From: Armatimonadota bacterium
GTDB lineage: Bacteria > Armatimonadota > UBA5829 > DTJY01
NCBI GenBank assembly: GCA_029907255.1
Contig: JARYMF010000004.1
Coordinates: 186,001-250,000 of the forward strand
Direction of reading: 5' to 3'
DNA length: 64,000 bases
The notes below the pieces were generated by a model that was not told the DNA's origin, did not search any database, and was given only the letters and a program-made list of their open reading frames with translations. The translations under genes were made by a program, and so were the position numbers. Shown here piece by piece: positions 1 to 8,524 of the stretch. The stretch's first letter is position 1. Each line of letters begins with the position of its first letter.

Positions 1-1602
1 TGGTGCCATCCTAACCAATACGATGCAGAAATCGTCGAAATTGAGCTTGATTTGATGAACAAAATTGGACTGAATACCGTCTCGTTGATTTATGAGAATC
101 CAGTTGAGATTCCCTATGCCTTTGTAGACTTCATGGAGCGAGCACATAAGCATGGAATCAAATGCCACGTCTATATTGCTGGCCTTGAGCCGCTGTGGCC
201 AAAGCCTGAAAAAGCACTAGAGCTGATAAAGAAAGCCAGACTTTGGGAACGTCCGGCAATGTTCGCCTACGACACGGGTTGGGAAGTTCGCATCGGCCGC
301 GAAGAGAGGCGGCGGCTTTTTGACGCCGAATGGAAGCGTTGGATTGAAGACCAATATGGTAGTGTGGAGAACGCAGAGAAAGATTGGCAGTTTACCCTCC
401 GCAAGAAGCCTGATGGCGGAGTACATGGGCCGACAGACGAACAAGTCTCCAGCGACGGTCCTTGGAGGCGAATGGTAGCCGCATATCGGCGATTCTGGGA
501 CGATCGCCTCAGCCGACAATACATGAAAACCGCACAAGTCATACGCAGCATTGATCCCTACCATCCAATCAGCGTTCGGAGCGGCTTTGGTGGCACTGGA
601 ACAATGGCTGCGTATGCACTTCCCCAAATGCCGGTTGACCTCTGTTCAGGCGCAAAACACCTTGACTTCATATCACCGGAGGGCTACAACTTCGCCGGCG
701 ACATGCAAAGCTTTCGAGAAGGCGGGTTTACCACCCTCTACGGCAAGTTCGTAAGCGGCGGGAAGCCGATTTACTGGGCTGAGCTTGGATATTCTGCATC
801 CCCAAACCCTACTCCTGAGACCCTCGAAGCACAACGAGAATACTATGAGAAAATCTACAAAGTGTTTTATGAAACCCGTTCGGCTGGCTCGGCAGCCTGG
901 TGGTGGCCTGGATACCTAATCTGGGAAAAAAGCGACTACGCGGTTATAAATCCTGATTTTACTCTCCGCCCAGCCGCGTTCGAATTCACCAAGATGGCAA
1001 AAATGGCTGCAAAACCATACCCTCTAAAGAAGCCTGACTACTGGATAGAAATTGACCGCGACCTCCATACCATCGGGTACGCAGGCATTCTTGCCGCCAA
1101 GCGTGCAGAATATGGCATGGCAGTGAGCAAAGGAAAGACTGTCGGCTTGAGAACCAAAGGCACGGGCACTGATTCCTCTAACTTCCCGAGGATTGCTGTG
1201 GGCGGAACACCGCTTAACGGCAATAATCCACCAAAGTTCTTAAATGCAGAGTTTAATTCGCTTGAAATCCAAGATGCATCGGGCAAATGGATTAAAGTTG
1301 AGGATGGTGACAAAATTTCCATAAAATCGAACACGCCAATATTCGCCCGCGCATCTCTTGGAAATACAAATGAGGTGAAATGGCTAGCGAAAGGGGAGTC
1401 GGCAGTATACCTCCGCGCAATTATCGGTGAATCGAAGGTCCTAGCGCCCATCTCACAGGATACTCCCTTCCTATGCGACGCTGAAGTTCGGGCTTTCAAG
1501 TTATCAGATGGAATCACGACTGAGACCTTGGTGAGCTTTCAGATGGTAACTGGCGATATTGCTTTTGGGGAGAAAAGGTATGTGAGTCTACTGCCAAATT
1601 GA
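1..1602 (+). CDS. Glycoside hydrolase-like TIM-barrel protein (5' truncated by window)
   Basis: The frame is open from base 1, so the N-terminus lies outside the window and the in-frame TTG at 52 is not a convincing start; 533 residues are visible. Alternating strand/helix segments over about the first 330 residues look like a clan GH-A (beta/alpha)8 barrel of the GH42/GH5 type, and the rest is beta-rich, like an accessory domain. Candidate catalytic carboxylates are in DTGWE (around residue 95) and the Glu of YWAELGY (around residue 260), which lies where GH-A nucleophiles normally sit. It converges on the sulfatase gene and belongs to a run of glycan-processing genes. The family is inferred from fold-like features only; the substrate is unknown. 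Confidence 0.6.
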   Translation, partial: WCHPNQYDAEIVEIELDLMNKIGLNTVSLIYENPVEIPYAFVDFMERAHKHGIKCHVYIAGLEPLWPKPEKALELIKKARLWERPAMFAYDTGWEVRIGREERRRLFDAEWKRWIEDQYGSVENAEKDWQFTLRKKPDGGVHGPTDEQVSSDGPWRRMVAAYRRFWDDRLSRQYMKTAQVIRSIDPYHPISVRSGFGGTGTMAAYALPQMPVDLCSGAKHLDFISPEGYNFAGDMQSFREGGFTTLYGKFVSGGKPIYWAELGYSASPNPTPETLEAQREYYEKIYKVFYETRSAGSAAWWWPGYLIWEKSDYAVINPDFTLRPAAFEFTKMAKMAAKPYPLKKPDYWIEIDRDLHTIGYAGILAAKRAEYGMAVSKGKTVGLRTKGTGTDSSNFPRIAVGGTPLNGNNPPKFLNAEFNSLEIQDASGKWIKVEDGDKISIKSNTPIFARASLGNTNEVKWLAKGESAVYLRAIIGESKVLAPISQDTPFLCDAEVRAFKLSDGITTETLVSFQMVTGDIAFGEKRYVSLLPN

Positions 1603-1691
1603 CATTCCCTTGGATGCGCAGCCTCGCAAATTACGCGCCCTGTAAGGAAATAGTGCGCCCCCAGAAAGCAGACTAAAGAAAAATTCTGCGG

Positions 1692-3107
1692 CTATCCACG
1701 CTGGCTAGCCTTTGCGGGATCATAATCTGGGTTTGGAGCTGGCATTGCCGCACCTACGGACTTCCGCCAATCTGCAAGCATTGTTCTTAACTCCGCGGCT
1801 TTCTCCGGCATTTTGGCAGCAAGATCAGTAGTCTCGCCTACGTCATCCTTTAAATTATAAAGTTCGATGCGTCCGTCTTCGAAATACTCGATTAGCTTCC
1901 AATCGCCACATCGAATTGCGCCTGCTGGGCTGGTTCCGCCTGGATGATAGTGCGGATAGTGCCAGTATACAGCCTTTCGATTTATGCCACCTGTTTGCTT
2001 TAATAGCGAGACAATGCTCACACCATCAATTGGCTGATTTTCCGGCGGCTTGACGCCTGCTATTTCGCAAATCGTCCGGTAGTAATCAGTACTCGTCACG
2101 ACCTCATTGCATATGCTTCCTTCTTTGACCTTGCCAGGCCAGCGCACGATTAGCGGGTCTCTAATTCCTCCCTCATAGAGAGTACCCTTGCCAGCACGTA
2201 GAGGGGCATTGGATGTAGCTTTGACGTAGCCACCATTATCCGAATTGAAGATGACAACTGTGTTGTCCGCAATGCCCAATTCGTCAAGTTTAGCCATTAT
2301 TCTGCCCACGCTTTCGTCAACGCTCTGAATCATTGCGGCATAAACAGGGTTATATTGGCCATCCTTTGGTTTCGGCTTTGCCTCGTATTTGCTTACATAC
2401 TCCTTCTTCGCCTGGAGCGGCGTGTGCACTGCGAAGTGCGGCATATATAGAAAGAAAGGTTTGTCCTTGTTCTTTTCAATAAACTTTTCTGCCTCATCAG
2501 TAAGTCGGTCGGTAAGGTATTCACCCTCTTTGCCAGAAGATATTGTTGGAATATTGTATGGATAGAAGTAGCTCGGTGGGCTGCCTTTATTCGTACCCCC
2601 AAAGTTCAAATCAAAGCCATGTCTCTCAGGGTAGTATCCCTCCTTGCCTAGATGCCATTTGCCTATATTTGCAGTTGCATAACCAGCTCTTTTTAGTGTC
2701 TCGGCGATTGTGATTTCCTCAAGTGGCAGCTCTTGGTGGAATGCTGGCGGCTTCAATTTTGCCCAAGGAAAATTGTGACCCGGTATCCAATCGGTTAAAC
2801 CAATCCTGGCAGGATATTTTCCTGTGAGAATACTTGCACGTGTCGGCGAGCAAACGGGACACGCCGAATAAGCGTTCGTAAACTTTATCCCTTGGCTGGC
2901 TAGCTTATCTATATTCGGCGTCTCATGGAACGTATTCCCGTAGCACCCCAAATCTGCCCATCCCATATCATCCATAAGAATAAAGATAAAATTCGGCTTT
3001 CTCTCGCGAGCAAAAACAATATTTGAACCCACTATATTCATCGCACTTGCTCCTACCGCTCCCCAGCTTATTTTGGATAAGAATGTTCTTCTGCTTATTT
3101 GGCTCAT
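1692..3107 (-). CDS. Sulfatase, arylsulfatase A-like, Tat-exported
   Basis: A 471-residue type I sulfatase that hydrolyses sulfate esters, probably on glycans, outside the cytoplasm. The N-terminus carries a twin-arginine signal (SRRTFL, Arg6-Arg7) before a hydrophobic stretch. Metal-site residues Asp46-Asp47 (MDDMG) precede the signature Cys86-Ser-Pro-Thr-Arg90, whose Cys is converted to formylglycine by a maturase; no maturase gene is in the window. A TGKYPARIG stretch follows, as in the family. I chose the ATG at 3107 because an AGGCGGTG ribosome site lies 6 bases upstream; a GTG three codons earlier overlaps that site. It lies downstream of an MFS transporter and an SGNH hydrolase on the same strand, suggesting a sulfated or acylated glycan locus. 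Confidence 0.93.
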   Translation of the reverse strand: MSQISRRTFLSKISWGAVGASAMNIVGSNIVFARERKPNFIFILMDDMGWADLGCYGNTFHETPNIDKLASQGIKFTNAYSACPVCSPTRASILTGKYPARIGLTDWIPGHNFPWAKLKPPAFHQELPLEEITIAETLKRAGYATANIGKWHLGKEGYYPERHGFDLNFGGTNKGSPPSYFYPYNIPTISSGKEGEYLTDRLTDEAEKFIEKNKDKPFFLYMPHFAVHTPLQAKKEYVSKYEAKPKPKDGQYNPVYAAMIQSVDESVGRIMAKLDELGIADNTVVIFNSDNGGYVKATSNAPLRAGKGTLYEGGIRDPLIVRWPGKVKEGSICNEVVTSTDYYRTICEIAGVKPPENQPIDGVSIVSLLKQTGGINRKAVYWHYPHYHPGGTSPAGAIRCGDWKLIEYFEDGRIELYNLKDDVGETTDLAAKMPEKAAELRTMLADWRKSVGAAMPAPNPDYDPAKASQRG

Positions 3108-3139
3108 CCTTTGCACCGCCTAATCATTAATCAATCATT

Positions 3140-4567
3140 CTAGGCTATTCTGCATGCATCACTATTCATCCTCTCCTGACCCTTCACCGCCGAAGTTATC
3201 ACACCAATGGTGCATATAATAGCTGCCACTAAGAATGCATCCCTGAATGCGTTAACCCGTGCGGCAACATCATCTAGCCTTGTTTGGTAATACATCAGCC
3301 TGCTCGAGTATACCGCTTGCGAAATTGCCACGCCCGTAACCATTCCGAGGTTGCGCATAGTCGCAAGCATTCCACCGGCGACACCAAGCATTCCCTTTGG
3401 AACCGAACTCATCAGTGCGTTGTTATTTGGCGATTGAAAGATAGCAGTACCCAGCCCCACAACCACCAACGCAATAACTACGCGAATATGTGAAGGCGAA
3501 GCCCCAAGGCAGCCGATAAGCACCAAGCCAATGCTAGCTAACCCAAGCCCAATCGATCCTAAAACTCTCGAGCCTATTCGGTCAGATAGATTACCACTCA
3601 GAGGAGCAACCAAAGCTACCGTAATCGGTGTAGCGGTTAATGTCAACCCCATGCGCCGAGGTTCATACCCAAGCACTTGTGACAGATAGAATGGCATAAG
3701 AAAAGCAACGGAGAACGTCGAGGAGAAATTAATGAAAGCGCTTGCACATGCCGCGGCAAACAGTCGCTGTCGAAAAAGTGTCAGAGTGAGTATTGAATGG
3801 GGCGTCCTCTTCTCGTGCAATATAAACAAAGCTCCGAAGACAACGCACGTAATTAATAAAGCAACAATCTCGTTAGAATTCCACCCTTTTTGAGGACCCT
3901 GGCTTAGCGCCATCGTCAGGGACACTAGGCTTACGAGAAAAAGAGCGGCGCCAAAAATGTCAAAATTTTGTTCTAACCGCAGCTGTTCGCATTTGAGCAC
4001 TCTTTGAACAAATATCATGCCAAAGACGCCAATGGGCAAGTTAACAAAGAAAATCCAAGGCCATCCGGCGGCTTCAACTATGAACCCTCCCAACACCGGC
4101 CCAATCGTAAGCCCGCTAGCAACCACCATAGCGAACATCCCCAATGCCTTTCCCCGTTCACCAATTGGAAAGGCATCGGTGATAACGGCAGGACCGTTTG
4201 CCATTATCATTGCTGCACCAACCGCCTGAATACCCCTGGACGCAATGAGCAGGAATGGACTTCTAGACAAGCCACAGAGGAGTGAACCAATTGTGAAAAC
4301 TGCGTATCCCCAGACTAAAACCAGTTTGCGGCCCGCTAAATCGGCAAGACGACCTAGCGTCAAGAGTAGGCCGGTGATTACCAGCAGGTATATTGCAACA
4401 ACCCATTGAATCGTGGGCAGGTTGGTCCTCAAAGAGGCCATAATAACGGGAAGCGAGACATTTACAATGCTCGAATCCACGGTCGCCATAAAAGTGCCAA
4501 TGGACACCGCAACCATTGCAAGCCACTTGTACTCAATTCGTCCCACGTATGACCCTTTTTCTTGCAT
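3140..4567 (-). CDS. MFS transporter, DHA2 (14-TM, EmrB/QacA-like) family
   Basis: About 475 residues with some 14 hydrophobic segments, the length and topology of drug:H+ antiporter family 2. Motif A-like GRLADLAGRK lies between TM2 and TM3, and the antiporter motif C-like GLTIGPVLGGFI lies in TM5. The early segment ATVDSSIVNVSLP is typical of EmrB/QacA proteins. It probably exports a small hydrophobic compound through the inner membrane. The start is uncertain: the ATG at 4567 is chosen, a TTG at 4624 has no ribosome site, and a GTG a few codons further in has a weak AAGG before it. No EmrA-type membrane-fusion partner is adjacent. It lies between the SGNH hydrolase and the sulfatase, all on the minus strand, possibly co-transcribed. 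Confidence 0.88.
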   Translation of the reverse strand: MQEKGSYVGRIEYKWLAMVAVSIGTFMATVDSSIVNVSLPVIMASLRTNLPTIQWVVAIYLLVITGLLLTLGRLADLAGRKLVLVWGYAVFTIGSLLCGLSRSPFLLIASRGIQAVGAAMIMANGPAVITDAFPIGERGKALGMFAMVVASGLTIGPVLGGFIVEAAGWPWIFFVNLPIGVFGMIFVQRVLKCEQLRLEQNFDIFGAALFLVSLVSLTMALSQGPQKGWNSNEIVALLITCVVFGALFILHEKRTPHSILTLTLFRQRLFAAACASAFINFSSTFSVAFLMPFYLSQVLGYEPRRMGLTLTATPITVALVAPLSGNLSDRIGSRVLGSIGLGLASIGLVLIGCLGASPSHIRVVIALVVVGLGTAIFQSPNNNALMSSVPKGMLGVAGGMLATMRNLGMVTGVAISQAVYSSRLMYYQTRLDDVAARVNAFRDAFLVAAIICTIGVITSAVKGQERMNSDACRIA

Positions 4568-4640
4568 GAGATATTTCCCAAAAATATTCTCTTGCGACTT
4601 GGAAATCTTGTCAAACAATGGCAAGCTGATGAAGAATTGT

Positions 4641-5942
4641 CTAACGAGGCGACATCAGGGCCATTAGAGTCTCGGCAAAAAACTTATGGCCTAGGTCATT
4701 TGGGTGGTTTATGCCATTGGCTTGAAGAATCATGTACGGAATGCCGATATCTCGAAGATGCGCCCATATATTTGTTGTATCGCCCAAGGCTACCTTATTT
4801 TCAAAGGCAGCCTTGCGCATTGCAGGAACGGATTTGTCGAAGTTACCCATCCAATCTGGCATTACAAAATGAGGAGTTAGAATGATAAACTCGATAATAG
4901 GATTTTTCGCCCTAGCCCTGGCAATGAACCAAGCGTAATTCGATGCTATGTGCTCAGGGGTCATGCCGGCATCATTCACATACTCAACAGTGATGAGATC
5001 GGGATTATGTGAAAGAACTTCTTGGTCGAACCTTTCTCGGCGAGAATCGGTGTTTGAGCCGCCTATTCCCGCGTTAATAACTATAATCTCAGCTTTTGGA
5101 TAGGCAGCCTTTAACTGTGCACGAAAGAGCTCGACATAGCATTTATCATGGGAGCTGGGAGAGCCTCCCGCTGTAACGCTGTCGCCCCAACATACAATTG
5201 TCACCCGTTTACCTTTGGCAAGAAGTTCTAGCGTATGCGCCAGATACTCGCGCCCAGAAACCTTGATAAAATCTCGCCAAGTAATATCATCGCTAGGCAG
5301 AGGGTAAATGTTTTCACTTGTAATTGCCTTCGTGCGGTAAGGGACATAAATGTGTGCAAGGGGAGTCATCCCAGGATGAGGCTCAGGAATCTCGGCATTT
5401 ACAGCCACAGAGCGTTCTTTTCGTATCACTACAGCCCCAAGAGGAGAAACTTCTATCAAATCTACACGCTGTAGGTAAACCTCATAATCTATGTAGACTG
5501 GCTTATCCTTTGGAATGCTGCCAGTCTCCAAGCGCGAAATCCCACCCCAAACATCATCGAGGAAGTAGTCCTTCCCCTCTTGATATATTGTGCCACCATT
5601 AGGAGATGAATGAACCCTTACCGAGTCTGGAACAATGGCATATGGGAGGCGTGTGCCTGTATCCACTGGTCCAAGGGTCTTTTTAAGTGCAGTGCCAGAA
5701 TGCCAGGCGATTGGCTTTTGGTCGCTTAATACATGCTCTTCGTTTACCACTCTGATTTTGTCAGGAGGCTCGATAGCTAAGTCGGTAGTCTTACTGACCT
5801 CTACCACGTGTCCGCGCACTACATATTTCCCAGCCTCCACGCGAACTCCCATTCCTGGTTTTTCGAGAGGTAGGATGGCAGAGTAAGCAGCGGAGCAGTA
5901 AAGCATCAAGAAGACAGCTATTATGCAAGAATATGGCGACAT
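4641..5942 (-). CDS. Exported SGNH/GDSL-type hydrolase
   Basis: A 433-residue protein with a Sec-type N-terminal hydrophobic segment, a beta-rich N-terminal domain (about 25-220) and a C-terminal SGNH hydrolase domain. Block I is WGDSVTAGG with nucleophile Ser255; block II is GIGGSNT (Gly293 region); block III is EYVNDAG (Asn323); block V is NGINHPNDLGH with His413. SGNH enzymes deacylate carbohydrates, lipids or esters. Odd: the Asp that normally sits three residues before the catalytic His (DxxH) is not there; the residues are N-G-I-N-H, so the triad may be a dyad. The start ATG has AGGAG upstream. It is first of a minus-strand run with the MFS transporter and sulfatase; glycan deacetylation is an inference. 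Confidence 0.85.
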   Translation of the reverse strand: MSPYSCIIAVFLMLYCSAAYSAILPLEKPGMGVRVEAGKYVVRGHVVEVSKTTDLAIEPPDKIRVVNEEHVLSDQKPIAWHSGTALKKTLGPVDTGTRLPYAIVPDSVRVHSSPNGGTIYQEGKDYFLDDVWGGISRLETGSIPKDKPVYIDYEVYLQRVDLIEVSPLGAVVIRKERSVAVNAEIPEPHPGMTPLAHIYVPYRTKAITSENIYPLPSDDITWRDFIKVSGREYLAHTLELLAKGKRVTIVCWGDSVTAGGSPSSHDKCYVELFRAQLKAAYPKAEIIVINAGIGGSNTDSRRERFDQEVLSHNPDLITVEYVNDAGMTPEHIASNYAWFIARARAKNPIIEFIILTPHFVMPDWMGNFDKSVPAMRKAAFENKVALGDTTNIWAHLRDIGIPYMILQANGINHPNDLGHKFFAETLMALMSPR

Positions 5943-6147
5943 TGCTACTTTCTCCTAATAAACAAACTTACAATTTGTTCAAAACTATGAGTACGAAAAG
6001 CCAAGGTTAAAGACCTATTCCAACAAGCGCATGATTAAATAGTTTTTTAAAGCTATCCTGTTAGTAAAATAACCCAAATTGAAACAGAGTATATCAAAGA
6101 GTATGACGGCAGTCAACAAACATCGAATGGAATAAGCTTAAGCTGGA

Positions 6148-6156
6148 TGTTATAAT
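6148..6156 (+). promoter_or_regulatory. Extended -10 promoter for the radical SAM gene
   Basis: A perfect TATAAT at 6151-6156 preceded by TG at -15/-14 (TGTTATAAT). No good -35 hexamer lies 16-18 bases upstream, which is common for extended -10 promoters. Transcription would start near 6163, leaving about six bases before the ATG at 6169, so the mRNA would be nearly leaderless. Confidence 0.5.
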
Positions 6157-6168
6157 CTAATAACATCT

Positions 6169-7254
6169 ATGCGAAAGAGCAATCCCATGAAATATTCACA
6201 TCGCGGTGAGTTCACACCAAGACTCGTGTTTTGGGAGCTTACCACAGCATGCAATCTGAAATGCATCCACTGTCGAGCCGTTCCCACTGAGAAGCGGTCG
6301 CCGGACGAGCTTTCGACGTCGGAAGCAAGGGTTCTAATTAACCAAATCGCTTCTTTTGCAAAACCAGTTATTGTGCTTAGCGGCGGCGAACCACTTGTTC
6401 GTGCTGACGTCTTCGAAATAGCATCCTATGCTAAGTCGAAGGAACTGCCGGTCGCGCTGGCAACCAATGGCACGCTAATCACACCAAAAATTGCTCAAGC
6501 AATCAAAGAATCAGGGATTCGGCGTGTAAGTGTGAGCATCGATGGCCCCGACGCCGCCTCCCACGACAGATTTCGACAAGCCTACGGCTCATTTGATGCC
6601 GCTTTGCAGGGAATCGAATATCTAAAAAGAGATGGCATACCCTTTCAAATCAACACGACAGTTACGAAGCAAAACGTAGACCAAATCCCAGCAATCCTCA
6701 AACTCGCGGTCAGCCGAGGGGCGGCGGCACTGCATATCTTCCTTCTTGTCCCAACGGGCTGTGGAAAAGAAATAGCCGACGATGAGATGATCGAACCAGC
6801 GGAATATGAGCGCGTGCTTAACTGGCTGTATGATCGGTCGAAAGACTCTAAAATCAACTTGAAGGCTACCTGCGCTCCCCATTACTTTCGAATCATTCAC
6901 CAACGCGCCCGAGCAGAGGGCGCCAAGATCGCCTCGGAAACACATGGCTTTGAGGCAATGACAAAAGGATGTCTTGCTGGGTCTGGGGTCTGCTTTGTTT
7001 CTAGCAAAGGCGAAGTGTATCCCTGCGGTTATCTGCCAATCTCGGCCGGGAACATACGCCAGGCCCACTTCAAGGACATATGGGATAATGCCGAAGTTTT
7101 CCGTCGCCTTCGTGACGAAGACAATCTCCACGGGAAATGTGGTTATTGCGAATTTCGGCGAATATGCATGGGATGCCGCGCCCGTGCCTACGCTCTTACC
7201 GGCGACTACCTTGCCCCAGAACCATATTGCATATACGAACCCAGGAAAAGGTGA
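6169..7254 (+). CDS. Radical SAM/SPASM protein of the NirJ/AhbC/AhbD type
   Basis: A 361-residue radical SAM enzyme. The AdoMet-binding cluster motif is C28-x3-C32-x2-C35 (TACNLKCIHC), followed by the SGGEP motif. The C-terminal SPASM region has Cys residues in CLAGSGVC, YPCGY, KCGYCEFRRIC, MGCRARAYA and PYC, an arrangement typical of enzymes that trim tetrapyrrole side chains (NirJ, AhbC, AhbD). The family catalyses radical removal of acetate or carboxyl groups from siroheme derivatives or coproheme. No other heme or d1 gene is nearby; instead selD follows after 48 bases in the same direction. So the substrate is open: tetrapyrrole by homology, or something selenium-linked by context. A second in-frame ATG at 6187 is an alternative start. 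Confidence 0.85.
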   Translation: MRKSNPMKYSHRGEFTPRLVFWELTTACNLKCIHCRAVPTEKRSPDELSTSEARVLINQIASFAKPVIVLSGGEPLVRADVFEIASYAKSKELPVALATNGTLITPKIAQAIKESGIRRVSVSIDGPDAASHDRFRQAYGSFDAALQGIEYLKRDGIPFQINTTVTKQNVDQIPAILKLAVSRGAAALHIFLLVPTGCGKEIADDEMIEPAEYERVLNWLYDRSKDSKINLKATCAPHYFRIIHQRARAEGAKIASETHGFEAMTKGCLAGSGVCFVSSKGEVYPCGYLPISAGNIRQAHFKDIWDNAEVFRRLRDEDNLHGKCGYCEFRRICMGCRARAYALTGDYLAPEPYCIYEPRKR

Positions 7255-7302
7255 TTCTTCAAATTGGGAAAAATAATAATTGCGTGAAAGGTGGTGATTC
7301 CG

Positions 7303-8352
7303 GTGGCTGAAAGCAAAATACGATTGACCTTGCTGACCCACGGCGGCGGTTGAGCGTGCAAGGTCAGCCCAGCCGACCTGGCGCAGGTTCTGCGCCGTCT
7401 ACCACCAATCACAGATCCAAATGTCCTTGTTGGCTTGAATACCGCAGACGATGCGGCGGTCTACAAAGTCAGCGACGACCTAGCGATTGCCGCTACGGTG
7501 GATTATTTCACGCCGGTGGTTGATGACCCTTATGACTTTGGGCAGATTGCCGTCGCGAATGCACTCAGCGACTGTTATGCAATGGGTGTTCAACCCTCAA
7601 TCGCGCTTAATCTCGTCGGCTTTCCAGTAAGGACTCTCCCGCTATTTGTTCTTGATCAAATTCTGGCTGGCGGAAGTGACAAAGCAAAGGAAGCAGGGGT
7701 AACCATCGTAGGCGGCCATACGATTGACGACCCCGAGCCAAAGTACGGCATGGCAGTCATCGGGTTCACCACACCAGAGGCGCCAGTCACGAATGCCGGA
7801 GCGCGGAGGGGTGATGCCCTTGTTCTAACAAAGCCACTTGGGATTGGAATAATTACCACCGGCATCAAAGCTGACGAAACTACACCTCAAGCCGCACACC
7901 AGGCTATTGAAATTATGAAAACTCTCAATCGGACCGCTTCCATAGTAATGACTGAAATCGGAGTCCATGCATGCACCGACGTAACAGGCTTTGGATTGTT
8001 AGGCCACCTCTGGGAAATGACTTCAGCAAGTAAAGTTGGGGCCGAAATATTTCTTTCCAGAATTCCTGTACTAGCTGAAGCATGGCGGCTGGTGGAGGAA
8101 GGAGTCATCCCTGGTGGCGCCTATTCAAATCGCGAATATGTGGCGGCTAACGTTACGTTCGCACCCGAGATAAAAGAAGACGCGCAGCTTATACTGAGCG
8201 ACCCGCAAACCTCAGGCGGCCTTCTCATGGCGGTTGCGCCAGAAAAGCTCGATAATCTTGTCGCGAAACTCAAATCGGCAGGCGTTCCTACCGCGGCTGT
8301 CATAGGCTCAATAACCTCGGACCTTCCAGGACGAATCAAAGTCTTTCCATAA
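7303..8352 (+). CDS. selD: Selenide, water dikinase, itself a selenoprotein (Sec17)
   Basis: SelD makes selenophosphate from selenide and ATP, the Se donor for selenocysteine tRNA and selenouridine. The reading frame crosses an in-frame UGA at 7351-7353, so a simple ORF search finds only the part after 7435. Upstream of the UGA the frame gives RLTLLTHGGG, then U17-A-C-K20, matching the catalytic Cys17/Lys20 positions of E. coli SelD; the full product is 349 residues, the family's usual length. The GTG start at 7303 has an AGGTGGTGA ribosome site, and an in-frame stop at 7285 excludes earlier starts. A SECIS-like hairpin lies at 7380-7396. Later motifs include NTADDAAVY, VGGHTIDDPEP and TDVTGFGLLGHL. 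The organism must therefore have SelA, SelB and tRNA-Sec elsewhere. Confidence 0.95.
7351..7396 (+). promoter_or_regulatory. Selenocysteine UGA and bacterial SECIS element
   Basis: UGA at 7351-7353 is followed by a perfect 7-bp hairpin: GGCGCAG (7380-7386) pairs with CTGCGCC (7390-7396). Drawn with 6 bp, the apical loop is GGTTC, starting with two guanines about 32 bases after the UGA, within the 16-37 base window known for bacterial SECIS elements. The core GCAGGTTCTGC resembles the GCAGGUCUGC core of the E. coli fdhF SECIS, the SelB-binding site. Confidence 0.85.
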
Positions 8353-8524
8353 ACTTCTTGTAATTTTGTTAGCGCTAGTATCTTCTTATTAACCGACAAT
8401 TCCTTAAGTTATATAGCTGTTGTTCAAACGCCGCTGCCGCTTGAGAATGAATTACCTCCTTGCTTTCTATTTTTCAAACGATGTGCTGCGAACATAAAAA
8501 CCTCTGGGAAATGTGTTATAGGCA

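Noticed and set aside
6622-7341. Minus-strand 239-codon ORF opposite the radical SAM gene
   Set aside because: It is a shadow of the plus-strand gene, with no ribosome site and no recognisable domain.
7255-7434. SelD truncated at its N-terminus (start at 7435)
   Set aside because: The conserved N-terminal half with catalytic residues is present upstream in the same frame, interrupted only by the Sec codon.
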